A DNA stretch of 33,706 nucleotides from Ruminococcus flavefaciens (GCA_002310115.1 DBYI01000103.1:53190-86895); one strand, 5' to 3'; positions 15,177 to 23,791 are shown, counted from the stretch's first letter. Notes: a model not told the origin generated them from the sequence alone. Program-made: numbers and translations.

Positions 15177-17714
15177 ATGATATTCAAAGTTTTTAAACAG
15201 GCTGTTTCCGTAGCAGTTGCAGCAGTATGCAGCGTTGTAGCTATTCCATCAGCACCGGTAATAGCAAGCGCTGAGGATATTATTTCACGCGGTGGTTATG
15301 ACTATGAATACTGGTCAAGCACTGATGACTTTCTCAAATTCGACGTTGATGAAAACGGTGTTATGATCGGATCATGGTATTCAAATGAAAGCTGTTTCTT
15401 TGCCAAGGGACTGATAAAGAATAAACCAGTTTCCAATAATTACACCGTAACCTACGATGTGTCCATCAATTTTGGTCCTGTTCAGAACGCCTCCGCATAC
15501 GGTGCGTATACGTCACTATGTGCTTACGGCATATTATCTGATCCTCCTGCGGAGATTTTTCTAATAGACTATGATTCAAATCCAGGTATATACCGCGGTG
15601 AAGGAGACGGACCTTCTTGGTATCAAGAAACTCATAAAGTTAACTATACTCCGTTAGGAAGCTTCGAGTCCAATGGTAATACCTATGATCTTTACACACT
15701 CAAAGGTATCGATCACACCATAGACGGTTCCTACACATATGACAAATATATCAGCGTGCGCCGCAGTGGAGAAATGAAAGACCGCTATGAGCTGAATCAA
15801 CCATGGGGATCTACAACCGAATACAGCGATTATGCTGGCGCTATAGACGTCGGAGCACATCTTGACGCTTTTGAAAAGGCCGGTAAACCAATTGGTGATC
15901 TCATCAGACTTTCATTCAACATTGAATCCTTCTGTTCAGGCGGTGAAGTAAAGCTGAACAGCTGTGAGATAACAAAAAATCCAGAAGATAATTCTGATCC
16001 AATCAAGACACGCGGAACATTTGAAAAGGATGGATACAATTATTCCTACAGCTCGTCATGCAGATCAAGCAAGATTAACCTTAAGATACACAACGATGTA
16101 AAATCAAAGGAGTTTGATTATTACTTCCCGAGCGGAACAAACAGTATCACAAAGGAACTTATTACAAAGCCCGTAAATATAGGGAAAAATGACGTTATCA
16201 TCTTCAAAAGCGACTATCAGTTTGATTTGAAAGGTGCAGAAGACGAAAAGAACCGTTTCAGTGGTATACTCGAAATGGAACTAAACGACGCTCAAAAGGT
16301 ATTCTTCACTGATACAGGACTGAACGTAAACGCAGAAACCATTCGAGATCTTTACTCCGAAAAAGGCATAAATGCAATATTAACAGGCAAAACTGACAGC
16401 AAAAGCACAATAATTATTCAGGAAACGATCTTCCCCGAAGATAAAAGAGAAATGTGCGTTTATCCGTTCACTTATACGCTGAAAAACGGAGATAATGAAG
16501 AAAAACATACCGATTACTGGATAACTGACCTTGAAAGCGACACATATTCGTACCACTCAGACGTCCACAAATACATTGGCAGTACAATTGGGATTCCTAG
16601 CTCTTACAGATGCTATAATATCCATACAATAACTGACATTTTTGAAGTTCTCAGGGATTATGGACTTGAGGCTGAAACTATTGAGTCTGCTTCATTTGAA
16701 TTCAGCTCAGAAAATGTGGGTAGCTTAATATCTGTTAATGACATTTCTCTCGACGTTACAGATTTCCCCGATGGGCCCTATAATTATTCTATAAGTTACT
16801 ATGGCGAAAGCGAATTTTCATTGAAATCCAAAGAAAACGGAGTTTTTGACTTTGATTGGTACAATAAGCTGGGTGGTACATGCCTTGCAAAAGCAGGAAA
16901 CAGCTTTAACGACAGTGCCATTGATCTCTCAGATGTAGAGAACATTATTGTAGATTACACCGGTACAATCGACTCCGTTGAAGTCTACAAAGTAAAGGAA
17001 GATAAAACCTCAGTATATTTATACGGAAAGCTCCCTGCAAATGAAGAAAAGACAGACGAATTTTATATTGACATCGCCTATCTAGGAAATGACGATGACG
17101 TGACAAAACGTAACACCATACCATCACCACTTCCTGTTATTGAGGATAACGGAAAAATCTATGATATTTACAGCAACTCAATATATAACTCGAAATACGA
17201 TTATGAGTATTTAAGTAATATCGATGACGAAGGAACAGTCGACCGTCAGTACTGGAGCATGGAACATGAACCTCCTGTCAATGGGGAGGAGCCATTCTCA
17301 TTCAGCGGAACGATTGACATTACAAAGCACATATCTGAATACAGAACTTTGGAAAGCGCAAATAAATGCGAATTTCTAAGTGAGCTTGGCATAATAGCCG
17401 ATGCAAAACAGTCAGTTGGTATTATTTCCATTGATCAATTCGATATTACTATAAAATACAAGGATGGTACTGTTGAGAGATATTCAAACAATAAAATGAC
17501 AAAAACTCAGACTAATACAGTGATCGGGGACCTTAACGGAGATAACAGAGTAGATTCACTCGACATCGTGCTTATACGCCGTGAAATTCTCAGTACATAT
17601 GCAAACAATTCCGTCAATAAGCTTGCAGATATAGACGGTGACGGAGAGATAAAAATCAATGACCTTGTACTTATTACAGATTTCGTACTTGGAAAAAAAG
17701 CAAATAAAGCATAA
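15177..17714 (+). CDS. Dockerin protein with three tandem GH11-like modules (second paralogue)
   Basis: 845 residues from ATG 15177 (GGAGG 7 nt upstream), with a signal peptide at 1-32. Module 1 (about 38-268) begins GGYDYEYW like the true GH11 nearby and keeps both candidate catalytic glutamates, E126 (DPPAEIFLID) and E250 (NIESFCSGG). However, the substrate-cleft motif YGWTRNP is changed to YGILSDP. Module 2 (about 280-527) has lost both glutamates and carries long insertions. Module 3 (about 533-765) keeps the first (E628, TDEFYID) and has Asp where the second is expected. The C-terminus is a canonical two-loop dockerin (GDLNGDNRVDSLDIVLIRRE and ADIDGDGEIKINDLVLITDF). Role: inferred cellulosome-borne xylan recognition with perhaps one weakly active module. 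It resembles the 187-2457 protein in plan but is divergent in sequence. Module boundaries were set by eye. Confidence 0.75.
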   Translation: MIFKVFKQAVSVAVAAVCSVVAIPSAPVIASAEDIISRGGYDYEYWSSTDDFLKFDVDENGVMIGSWYSNESCFFAKGLIKNKPVSNNYTVTYDVSINFGPVQNASAYGAYTSLCAYGILSDPPAEIFLIDYDSNPGIYRGEGDGPSWYQETHKVNYTPLGSFESNGNTYDLYTLKGIDHTIDGSYTYDKYISVRRSGEMKDRYELNQPWGSTTEYSDYAGAIDVGAHLDAFEKAGKPIGDLIRLSFNIESFCSGGEVKLNSCEITKNPEDNSDPIKTRGTFEKDGYNYSYSSSCRSSKINLKIHNDVKSKEFDYYFPSGTNSITKELITKPVNIGKNDVIIFKSDYQFDLKGAEDEKNRFSGILEMELNDAQKVFFTDTGLNVNAETIRDLYSEKGINAILTGKTDSKSTIIIQETIFPEDKREMCVYPFTYTLKNGDNEEKHTDYWITDLESDTYSYHSDVHKYIGSTIGIPSSYRCYNIHTITDIFEVLRDYGLEAETIESASFEFSSENVGSLISVNDISLDVTDFPDGPYNYSISYYGESEFSLKSKENGVFDFDWYNKLGGTCLAKAGNSFNDSAIDLSDVENIIVDYTGTIDSVEVYKVKEDKTSVYLYGKLPANEEKTDEFYIDIAYLGNDDDVTKRNTIPSPLPVIEDNGKIYDIYSNSIYNSKYDYEYLSNIDDEGTVDRQYWSMEHEPPVNGEEPFSFSGTIDITKHISEYRTLESANKCEFLSELGIIADAKQSVGIISIDQFDITIKYKDGTVERYSNNKMTKTQTNTVIGDLNGDNRVDSLDIVLIRREILSTYANNSVNKLADIDGDGEIKINDLVLITDFVLGKKANKA

Positions 17715-17725
17715 CCGTCAAAATG

Positions 17726-17752
17726 GGACAGCCGCTGCGGTTGTCCTTTTTT
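17726..17752 (+). terminator. Rho-independent terminator
   Basis: GGACAGCC, loop GCTGC, GGTTGTCC then TTTTTT, 11 nt after the stop of the gene at 15177; 8-bp stem including one G-U pair. Confidence 0.8.
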
Positions 17753-17818
17753 GAAGCAAATAAGTAAACAATTTGCCTAAAAACCGCATTCTTAGTTAAT
17801 AACATCACAATTTTCGGG

Positions 17819-17848
17819 TAGACTTATGCTATAAAGCTGTGATATAAT
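17819..17848 (+). promoter_or_regulatory. Predicted promoter of the YczE-like gene
   Basis: TAGACT (17819-17824), 18-nt spacer, TATAAT (17843-17848). The -35 box is weak. Confidence 0.5.
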
Positions 17849-17892
17849 CTATCAGAAGTATATTAAGACAGACAGAAAAGAGAGAAAGAAAC

Positions 17893-18543
17893 ATGAAAAG
17901 AAGAATCATTATGTCCATTCTGGGAGTAATGACTGGTGCAGTAAGCGTTGCTATCTTTAAAATGGCAGCCTTTGGCGTCGATCCCTTCCAGTCCTTCATG
18001 AGCGGCATAAGCAAGCTCATACCAATTAGCTTCGGCACCCTGTATGTCATCGTCAATGCTGTTCTGCTGACATTTAGCCTCATTTTTGACAGGCACTACA
18101 TAGGTATTGCCACATTTATCAACCTTTTCCTGCTGGGCTATGTAACAGAATACTCATACAAACTTCTGCGCTGGCTTGTTCCAGAGCCCTCAATGCCGCT
18201 TCGTGTCATTTTTCTGATAGTAGGTATAATCATCATATGTATCGGTTCATCTCTTTACATTACCGCAGACCTTGGAGTTTCTACATATGATGCTGTAGCG
18301 CTAATAATGGCCAATAAGTGGAAGATAGGGAAATTCAAATTCATACGTATCTGTACTGACGTATGTTGCGTAGTTCTAGGTTCTTTAATGTTTATCGCAG
18401 GAGGCGGTCGGCTTAGAGAAATACCCACTATCGCTGGTATAGGAACAATAATAACCGCTTTTTTTATGGGACCGCTGATAGAGTTTTTCAGCGAACATAT
18501 TGCAAGGAAGCTCCTTGACGATAAGGCACAAAAAAACAGATAA
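17893..18543 (+). CDS. YczE/YitT-type integral membrane protein
   Basis: 216 residues with about five hydrophobic segments: 3-20, 45-62, 70-88, 103-125 and 150-200. The pattern FGVDPFQSFMSGIS in the N-terminal half is echoed by LGVSTYDAVALIM in the C-terminal half, as in the YczE/YyaS/YitT family, where the two halves are related. Function in this family is poorly defined; Bacillus YczE has been linked to surfactin production. It is monocistronic with its own promoter and terminator. The ribosome site (AGAGAAAGAA) is weak, but ATG 17893 begins a normal MKRR- membrane N-terminus. Confidence 0.75.
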   Translation: MKRRIIMSILGVMTGAVSVAIFKMAAFGVDPFQSFMSGISKLIPISFGTLYVIVNAVLLTFSLIFDRHYIGIATFINLFLLGYVTEYSYKLLRWLVPEPSMPLRVIFLIVGIIIICIGSSLYITADLGVSTYDAVALIMANKWKIGKFKFIRICTDVCCVVLGSLMFIAGGGRLREIPTIAGIGTIITAFFMGPLIEFFSEHIARKLLDDKAQKNR

Positions 18544-18565
18544 ATATATTCTGGCTAATATTTTT

Positions 18566-18602
18566 AAGTCATAGTACAAATTGGTAGTACTATGGCTTTT
18601 TT
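18566..18602 (+). terminator. Rho-independent terminator of the YczE-like gene
   Basis: AAGTCATAGTAC, loop AAATTGGTA, GTACTATGGCTT followed by TTTT; 12-bp stem with one G-T pairing. Confidence 0.8.
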
Positions 18603-18603
18603 A

Positions 18604-18632
18604 TTGACAAACAACGTAATATATGATATCAT
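18604..18632 (+). promoter_or_regulatory. Sigma-A promoter of the first PBP gene
   Basis: TTGACA (18604-18609), 17-nt spacer, TATCAT (18627-18632). It begins directly after the preceding terminator and gives a leader of about 90 nt. Confidence 0.7.
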
Positions 18633-18731
18633 TATCAATGGCAAAAAAGTATTTATATTAAAAGATGTATTCTCTGAAATATAAATCTCTTTTTCCGCTA
18701 ATAATTAAATATAAATTAAGGAAAATCATAA

Positions 18732-20180
18732 ATGATAACGAATAAAATCACTGCTTTTACAGCATCAATAGCAATTCTTGCTTCACTTTCGTCATGTGGT
18801 TCATCTCCAGTAGGAAAAGTTGATATGAAAGAAAATACAGAAACAACTACTTCAGCTTCAACTGTAGCTACAGAAGATGTAACAGAAAACGAAACAGAAA
18901 CAACTCTCCCACAGAGCAATGGGGCAAAAGGAAATATCTTTGACTCAAAGGGGCATCTTCTCGTTTCCGACGCAGAAAATGGCAAACGCAGAACATTTGC
19001 AAGCGATTATGCAGTATCATTTGCAAATATAATCTCCACAATGTCTGACGGATATGATACAGCTTTTGAAAAGATCCTTTCAACTCCAACTGGAGATGAC
19101 AGCTGTCAGTCTATAAAACTCACCATTGACGGTGATGTTCAGAATGATATCTACAGCTATATGGAAAGTATTAATCTCGTAGGAGCTGTTGTAGTTCTCA
19201 GAACAGATGGCTCTATTATGGCTCAAGTAAACTATCCTTCGTACGATCCAAATACAATTGAGGATCAGAAATACAACGAGGATCTAGCTTGGGGAAATGT
19301 AGGAAACAAAGCTTTCAGCAACTACGAACCCGGTTCATGCTTTAAAATTATGTCGGAGGTGCTTGCAGACAGACACGGGATATATTCCCTCTATGATGAC
19401 GGAACATGGGACTTTGGCAATGATCATCCTATTGTCAACTGGGATCACAAAACTAACAAAAGCAATTACCCTATACCCAACCGCTCACTCAACTCCGCAT
19501 TTATCAACTCTAGCAACATTTTCTTTGCAAAAGCTTTTGAAACGATTGGAGAGGAAACTGTTCTAAGCGACCTAAAAACTATTTTCCACTTTGGGAAGGA
19601 TGATTCCGACGATATTCACTGCGATTTCGGTGATCTCAGCAATAATATTGAAATAGAAGATATAGATGATCTCCGCAGAAGTGCATTCGGTCAGTCAAAG
19701 GTGCTGACCTGCCCGATATTCCTTGCCGCTCTCGGCAGAGAGGCTGTTTTCGGTGATATGGTAACTCCGTTCGTAATGAATGGCATAGTTGATAGCTCCG
19801 ACGCAAACAAAAATATAGGCAGCGGCTCAAAGGCAAATGATGTTATAGCATCTATTCCATCAGAATGCAGAGATAATCTTCTCAGCGTAATGGGTTCTGT
19901 TGGCGCTGACATCGGAGTATATGTTCCAGAAGGCTACAGTTTCTATGCAAAAACAGGCACAGCTGAGGGGTGGCTCGGCGATTTTCTTTACATCACTGGC
20001 TGTGCAAAGAACTACAATGATAACGGCACTCAGAACTGGGAAAACTACGATAATTATGGTGAATCAGGCTCCTATGTTGTAGTTATGGAAATACAGAATC
20101 CAGCAGAACACGGATTTGAGTTTGCTTCACAATCTGCAGGAGTCTATCGTGAGATACTTAACAGAGTTTTAGGGAAATAA
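18732..20180 (+). CDS. Lipid-anchored class B penicillin-binding protein (transpeptidase), copy 1
   Basis: 482 residues. Instead of the usual N-terminal membrane helix it has a lipoprotein signal with a lipobox at LSSC (C22), then a Thr/Glu-rich spacer. KGNIFDSKGHLL (66-77) matches the R-G-x-I-x-D-x-x-G start of class B PBPs. The transpeptidase domain has all three motifs: SxxK at S202-K205 (PGSCFKIM), SxN at S260-S261-N262, and KTG at 407-409 (AKTGTAE). It should cross-link peptidoglycan or bind beta-lactams on the outer face of the membrane. It is short for a class B PBP and appears to lack a large dimerisation domain, like short FtsI/PbpA-type proteins. It is a close paralogue of the gene at 20783 (shared GSCFKIMSEV, LRRSAFGQS, ALGREA). 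Confidence 0.88.
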   Translation: MITNKITAFTASIAILASLSSCGSSPVGKVDMKENTETTTSASTVATEDVTENETETTLPQSNGAKGNIFDSKGHLLVSDAENGKRRTFASDYAVSFANIISTMSDGYDTAFEKILSTPTGDDSCQSIKLTIDGDVQNDIYSYMESINLVGAVVVLRTDGSIMAQVNYPSYDPNTIEDQKYNEDLAWGNVGNKAFSNYEPGSCFKIMSEVLADRHGIYSLYDDGTWDFGNDHPIVNWDHKTNKSNYPIPNRSLNSAFINSSNIFFAKAFETIGEETVLSDLKTIFHFGKDDSDDIHCDFGDLSNNIEIEDIDDLRRSAFGQSKVLTCPIFLAALGREAVFGDMVTPFVMNGIVDSSDANKNIGSGSKANDVIASIPSECRDNLLSVMGSVGADIGVYVPEGYSFYAKTGTAEGWLGDFLYITGCAKNYNDNGTQNWENYDNYGESGSYVVVMEIQNPAEHGFEFASQSAGVYREILNRVLGK

Positions 20181-20197
20181 TAACTGCAAACTAAAAT

Positions 20198-20243
20198 ACC
20201 CGAAACCTTCATGATGTGATTAATGACGGTTTCGGGTTTATTT
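20198..20243 (+). terminator. Rho-independent terminator of PBP copy 1
   Basis: ACCCGAAACC (20198-20207) pairs with GGTTTCGGGT (20228-20237) across a 20-nt loop, followed by TTATTTTTT. It lies between convergent genes. Confidence 0.8.
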
Positions 20244-20244
20244 T

Positions 20245-20565
20245 TTATTTTTTCTTTTTTCTATTAGACAACGGCAGTTCCTCCACCATGCATTTCAGCA
20301 ATTCTCTGAGGAAAATCCTATTGTCGATATCCTCAACCAGCAACATTTTGCTTCCTCCCTCATATGACAACTCATAAGGCGCTTCAGGCATTAGCTTCTT
20401 TGCTGAATCAGTCGGCTTCACTAGGAATCTGTCATCGTAGATTCCTCCTATGACTTTCCCATGACAATAGATAATGAACTCCCCCATCATAGCTCTGTAT
20501 GATATATCTTCCACATCTGAAAGCTGTTCAAGTACAAACTCGAGATATTCTCTGCTTGAAGCCAT
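20245..20565 (-). CDS. TfoX N-terminal domain protein
   Basis: 106 residues from ATG 20565 (MASSREYLEF), preceded by AGGAGG with 7-nt spacing; an upstream in-frame ATG lacks such a site. YRAMMGEFIIYCHGKVIGGI and the DDRFLVKPTDSAKKL segment follow the TfoX/Sxy N-terminal domain pattern. In gamma-proteobacteria full-length TfoX regulates competence genes. Firmicute proteins with only the N-terminal domain have no established role and are too short to have the C-terminal domain. The tail is Lys-rich. The gene sits alone between two PBP genes on the opposite strand and has its own promoter. Confidence 0.85.
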   Translation of the reverse strand: MASSREYLEFVLEQLSDVEDISYRAMMGEFIIYCHGKVIGGIYDDRFLVKPTDSAKKLMPEAPYELSYEGGSKMLLVEDIDNRIFLRELLKCMVEELPLSNRKKKK

Positions 20566-20597
20566 AATCTGCCCTCCTGTTCTTTGTATATACATTA

Positions 20598-20626
20598 ATT
20601 ATAATCCGTTTAGTATATTATGTCAA
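20598..20626 (-). promoter_or_regulatory. Sigma-A promoter of the TfoX-N gene
   Basis: TTGACA (20626-20621), 17-nt spacer, TATAAT (20603-20598) on the minus strand: a perfect consensus. Confidence 0.85.
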
Positions 20627-20686
20627 GAAAAGTACAGTTTTTCATCGAAAACAGGCAATTTTTTTGATTTTATTTTTTGAAACATA

Positions 20687-20715
20687 TTGACGTATCTTGT
20701 AAAAAAATGTATAAT
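20687..20715 (+). promoter_or_regulatory. Sigma-A promoter of PBP copy 2
   Basis: TTGACG (20687-20692), 17-nt spacer, TATAAT (20710-20715), giving a leader of about 60 nt to ATG 20783. Confidence 0.8.
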
Positions 20716-20782
20716 AAAAGTATGACTTTCCTGCATCTTTCAAGGTGCGAAAATGCAAATATTTCTGAGGACGGTAATCAAA

Positions 20783-22234
20783 ATGATTTTCAGGGGAACA
20801 AAACTTCTGCCGTTGATTGGCGCAGCTGCCACGGCAATTACGTTTCCGTCCTGTACAGCGGAGGTCGGTCAATTAGAAGTCCATCACAACACTGACCTTT
20901 CAAAAAATATTACTACATCTGCAACAGCAGAAACTACTACTACCACAACCACAGCGCTTGTATACAGGGGAAACATTTACGATACTAATCTTAATCTAGT
21001 TACATACGGCACGTATGCCAAAGGAGAAGACGACGAGCGCCTTTACGGTGAAAACTGCGCCTACTCTTTCAGCAATCTTATAAGCGAAGCATCAAACGGA
21101 TTTGACAGCTCACTTGCTGGGCTGCTCAAAAAAACAAATCCAACACATATAAACGCAGACCACGACGTGGGAAGCTCGGTCAGACTCACCATTGATTCCA
21201 ATGTGCAGATCGCTCTAAGCTCATATATGGCAGAAATGGGTATGTCTGGCTCTATAGTCGTACTTAGAACGGACGGTTCAATTCTTGCTGAAGTCTCCTA
21301 CCCCACTTATGACCCTGAGCTTTACTACGCTGATGAAGAATACAGAAACGGCCTGTGGTCAGGAGCTCTCGAAAACAAGGCTTTTACCAATGCTTCTCCC
21401 GGTTCGTGCTTCAAAATAATGTCCGAGGTCATCGCCGATAGAAACGGTATTACATCCCTTTACGATGATGGAGAATGGAATGACAGCGGAGCAACTATTG
21501 TAAACTGGGATCATGACATTGGTGGTTATCCTATTCCTGATAGAACGCTTTATTCAGCCTTTGTCAACTCCAGCAATATATTCTTTGCAAAAGCTTTCGA
21601 CGAACTTGGAACAGAAAAAGTTCTCAGCGAACTTAACAGCCTTTTCCATTTCTGCGATCCTATAAACTGTGATTTTGGCTCTATCAAAAACAATATTGAA
21701 ATAAACTGCCTTGATGACCTGCGTCGCAGTGCATTTGGTCAGTCCTATGTGCAGACTTGTCCTATTTATCTTGCCGCACTTGGCAGAGAGGCCATATTCG
21801 GCGATATGGTCAAACCATTTGTCGTACAGCAGATAGTCGATACTGCCGATCCGACAAAGGAATGTTCAAATGGAACGGCTCCGTATGAAGTAATTGCTAG
21901 CATCCCTGATGAAAACCGCCAGAATCTTCTCGAATGCATGAGAGCAGTTGCTAATAATATTGGTGTGTATGTACCTGAAAATTACGAGTTTTTCGCCAAA
22001 ACAGGAACTGCCGAAACAGGACGCGGAGACTTCCTTTACATTACTGGTTGTCTGAGAAACGTTGCAGATCGCTCGAGAGAAAAAATCAAGTACACGGACT
22101 ACAGCAATTATGGATATGATGGCTCATACATCATCGTAATGCAACTTCAGAACCCTGCAGATTTCGGCTTTGACTTCGCAAGTCAGACAGGCTATCTCTA
22201 TCAGGGAATAATCAATACCGTTCTTTCATACTAA
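20783..22234 (+). CDS. Lipid-anchored class B penicillin-binding protein (transpeptidase), copy 2
   Basis: 483 residues from ATG 20783 (MIFRGTKLLPLIG). This start gives a lipoprotein-length signal and nearly the same length as copy 1 (482). ATG 20753 (MQIFL, AAGGTG 5 nt upstream) is a real alternative that adds ten residues. The signal ends ITFPSC; the lipobox is non-canonical (Phe and Pro before Ser-Cys), so lipidation is less certain than in copy 1. RGNIYDTNLNL marks the class B start. The transpeptidase motifs are SCFK (PGSCFKIMSEV), SSN (FVNSSNIFFAKAF) and KTG (FAKTGTAETG), so the active site looks complete. The main differences from copy 1 are in the spacer and the loop after KTG. Transcription is independent of copy 1. 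Confidence 0.88.
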   Translation: MIFRGTKLLPLIGAAATAITFPSCTAEVGQLEVHHNTDLSKNITTSATAETTTTTTTALVYRGNIYDTNLNLVTYGTYAKGEDDERLYGENCAYSFSNLISEASNGFDSSLAGLLKKTNPTHINADHDVGSSVRLTIDSNVQIALSSYMAEMGMSGSIVVLRTDGSILAEVSYPTYDPELYYADEEYRNGLWSGALENKAFTNASPGSCFKIMSEVIADRNGITSLYDDGEWNDSGATIVNWDHDIGGYPIPDRTLYSAFVNSSNIFFAKAFDELGTEKVLSELNSLFHFCDPINCDFGSIKNNIEINCLDDLRRSAFGQSYVQTCPIYLAALGREAIFGDMVKPFVVQQIVDTADPTKECSNGTAPYEVIASIPDENRQNLLECMRAVANNIGVYVPENYEFFAKTGTAETGRGDFLYITGCLRNVADRSREKIKYTDYSNYGYDGSYIIVMQLQNPADFGFDFASQTGYLYQGIINTVLSY

Positions 22235-22245
22235 CACTTATAACG

Positions 22246-22267
22246 CCCCGAAGCACTTGCTTCGGGG
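22246..22267 (+). terminator. Hairpin terminator after PBP copy 2
   Basis: CCCCGAAGC, loop ACTT, GCTTCGGGG: a perfect 9-bp GC-rich stem beginning 11 nt after the stop codon. The T run after it is weak (TAATTCTATCTT). Confidence 0.7.
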
Positions 22268-22312
22268 TAATTCTATCTTCAGTGATTATGAGGAAAGTAT
22301 CACAATTTTTCC

Positions 22313-22341
22313 TTTACAAATACTTTAAAAGGTTGTATAAT
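22313..22341 (+). promoter_or_regulatory. Sigma-A promoter of thrH
   Basis: TTTACA (22313-22318), 17-nt spacer, TATAAT (22336-22341), 36 nt upstream of the start codon. Confidence 0.8.
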
Positions 22342-22377
22342 AGTAGGGTAAGATATTTTTTAACGGAGGAATTAATT

Positions 22378-22983
22378 ATGTATATAACTTGTCTTGATCT
22401 TGAGGGAGTTCTTGTGCCAGAAATATGGATAGCTTTTTCAGAAGCAAGTGGCATCCCCGAGCTCAAAAAAACAACGCGAGACGAGCCGGATTACGATAAA
22501 CTCATGAATTGGCGCCTCGGTGTACTCAAAGAACACGGCCTCGGACTCAAAGAGATACAGGATACAATTGCAAAAATCGAGCCTATGGAAGGCGCAAAGG
22601 AGTTCCTTGACTCTCTCCGTGAGCTTGGTCAGGTCATAATTATCAGCGATACTTTTACACAATTTGCTTCTCCTCTCATGAAGAAGCTGGGATGGCCGAC
22701 TATCTTCTGCAACAGCCTAGAAGTGGCTGAAAACGGTGAGATAACAGGTTTCAAAATGCGCTGTGAAAAATCAAAACTGACTACAGTAAAGGCTCTCCAA
22801 TCAATAGGCTATGATACTATCGCAAGCGGCGACAGCTACAACGATCTCGGAATGATTGAGGCAAGCAAAGCGGGGTTCCTTTTCCGAAGCACAGATCAGA
22901 TAAAAAAAGATCATCCTGAACTTCCAGCATACGAGACATACGATGAACTTCTTGCAGCAATAAAGAAGGCAATGGCAGAATAA
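22378..22983 (+). CDS. thrH: ThrH: phosphoserine phosphatase / homoserine phosphotransferase
   Basis: 201 residues from ATG 22378 (CGGAGG 8 nt upstream); a longer in-frame extension to 22282 would start before the promoter. HAD-superfamily enzyme. The opening CLDLEGVLVPEIW is the ThrH form of motif I, where the Asp is phosphorylated. IISDTF is motif II, the Lys before LTTVKAL is motif III, and SGDSYNDLGM is motif IV. Characterised ThrH dephosphorylates phosphoserine and can pass the phosphate to homoserine, linking serine and threonine synthesis in the cytoplasm. It lies 58 nt upstream of nadE on the same strand, with a hairpin between, so co-transcription is likely. Confidence 0.93.
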   Translation: MYITCLDLEGVLVPEIWIAFSEASGIPELKKTTRDEPDYDKLMNWRLGVLKEHGLGLKEIQDTIAKIEPMEGAKEFLDSLRELGQVIIISDTFTQFASPLMKKLGWPTIFCNSLEVAENGEITGFKMRCEKSKLTTVKALQSIGYDTIASGDSYNDLGMIEASKAGFLFRSTDQIKKDHPELPAYETYDELLAAIKKAMAE

Positions 22984-22987
22984 AATA

Positions 22988-23016
22988 TTGACAACGACAC
23001 TTTGTCGCATTGTCAA
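22988..23016. promoter_or_regulatory. Hairpin/dyad between thrH and nadE
   Basis: TTGACAA-CGACA, loop CTT, TGTCG-CA-TTGTCAA: a 12-bp stem with a 2-nt bulge, ending 25 nt before the nadE start. It lacks a T run, so it is more likely an operator or an mRNA processing/stability element than a terminator. The left arm contains TTGACA, but no -10 box sits at the right spacing. Confidence 0.45.
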
Positions 23017-23041
23017 AATAATATAGAGCGGAGGTATTTTT

Positions 23042-23791
23042 ATGAGCTACAGTTTCAATGCAGAAAAAGTCACAAATGAAGTAGTTGAATGGGTACGCGA
23101 CCTTTTCGAGAAAACCGCTTCACCAACAACAAATGCCGTTATTGGAATATCAGGCGGTAAAGACAGCTCAGTAGCCGCAGCGGTATGCGTAAAGGCACTT
23201 GGTAAGGACAGAGTTATCGGCGTTCTAATGCCGCAGGGCGAACAGGCTGATATCTCATACAGTCATTTGCTTGTGAACACTCTCGGCATACGAAGCTATA
23301 CAATAAATATCGGTGCTACAGTAAAGTCTTTCATGGACGAGCTAAAAAAGCATGTAGAGCCCTCAAATCAAGCTATTGTTAACACTCCAGCACGTATAAG
23401 GATGACCACTCTTTATGCGATAGCTGCATGCAATAACGGCAGAGTAGTCAATACCTGTAACCTCTCCGAAGACTGGGTAGGCTACTCCACTAAATTCGGC
23501 GATGCAGCTGGTGATTTCTCTCCCCTTTCCGACCTCACTGTTACAGAAGTATTACAGATAGGAGAATTTCTCGGACTTCCGAACGAACTTGTGCACAAAG
23601 TACCGATTGATGGACTTTGTGGTAAGACAGACGAGGAAAACCTTGGCTTCACATATACTATGCTGGATAAGTACATCCGCGGCGAAGACGATCTCAGCTC
23701 AGTACCTGAGATAAAGGAAAAGATTGACCGTCTTCACAGAGCAAATCTACACAAGCTCCAACTGATGCCAAAATACGAACAGAACAAATAA
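23042..23791 (+). CDS. nadE: NH3-dependent NAD+ synthetase
   Basis: 249 residues; catalyses the last step of NAD synthesis (deamido-NAD + ATP + ammonia to NAD). GISGGKDSS (residues 34-42) is the ATP-pyrophosphatase P-loop. The stretch with STKFGDAAGDFSPLSDLTVTEV and the PSIDGL-like PIDGLCGKTDEENLGF are family hallmarks. There is no glutaminase (nitrilase-type) domain, so free ammonia is the expected donor, fitting an ammonia-rich gut habitat. GGAGG lies 7 nt before ATG. Second gene of the thrH-nadE unit, closed by a strong terminator. Confidence 0.95.
   Translation: MSYSFNAEKVTNEVVEWVRDLFEKTASPTTNAVIGISGGKDSSVAAAVCVKALGKDRVIGVLMPQGEQADISYSHLLVNTLGIRSYTINIGATVKSFMDELKKHVEPSNQAIVNTPARIRMTTLYAIAACNNGRVVNTCNLSEDWVGYSTKFGDAAGDFSPLSDLTVTEVLQIGEFLGLPNELVHKVPIDGLCGKTDEENLGFTYTMLDKYIRGEDDLSSVPEIKEKIDRLHRANLHKLQLMPKYEQNK

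Noticed and set aside
22282..22377. N-terminal extension of ThrH (MIMRKVSQFF...)
   Set aside because: It would begin upstream of the -35/-10 boxes of the gene. ATG 22378 has a perfect ribosome site, and ThrH proteins begin at the DLEG motif.
22988..22993. TTGACA as a -35 box of a separate nadE promoter
   Set aside because: No -10 hexamer at 16-18 nt; the sequence is better explained as the arm of a hairpin.
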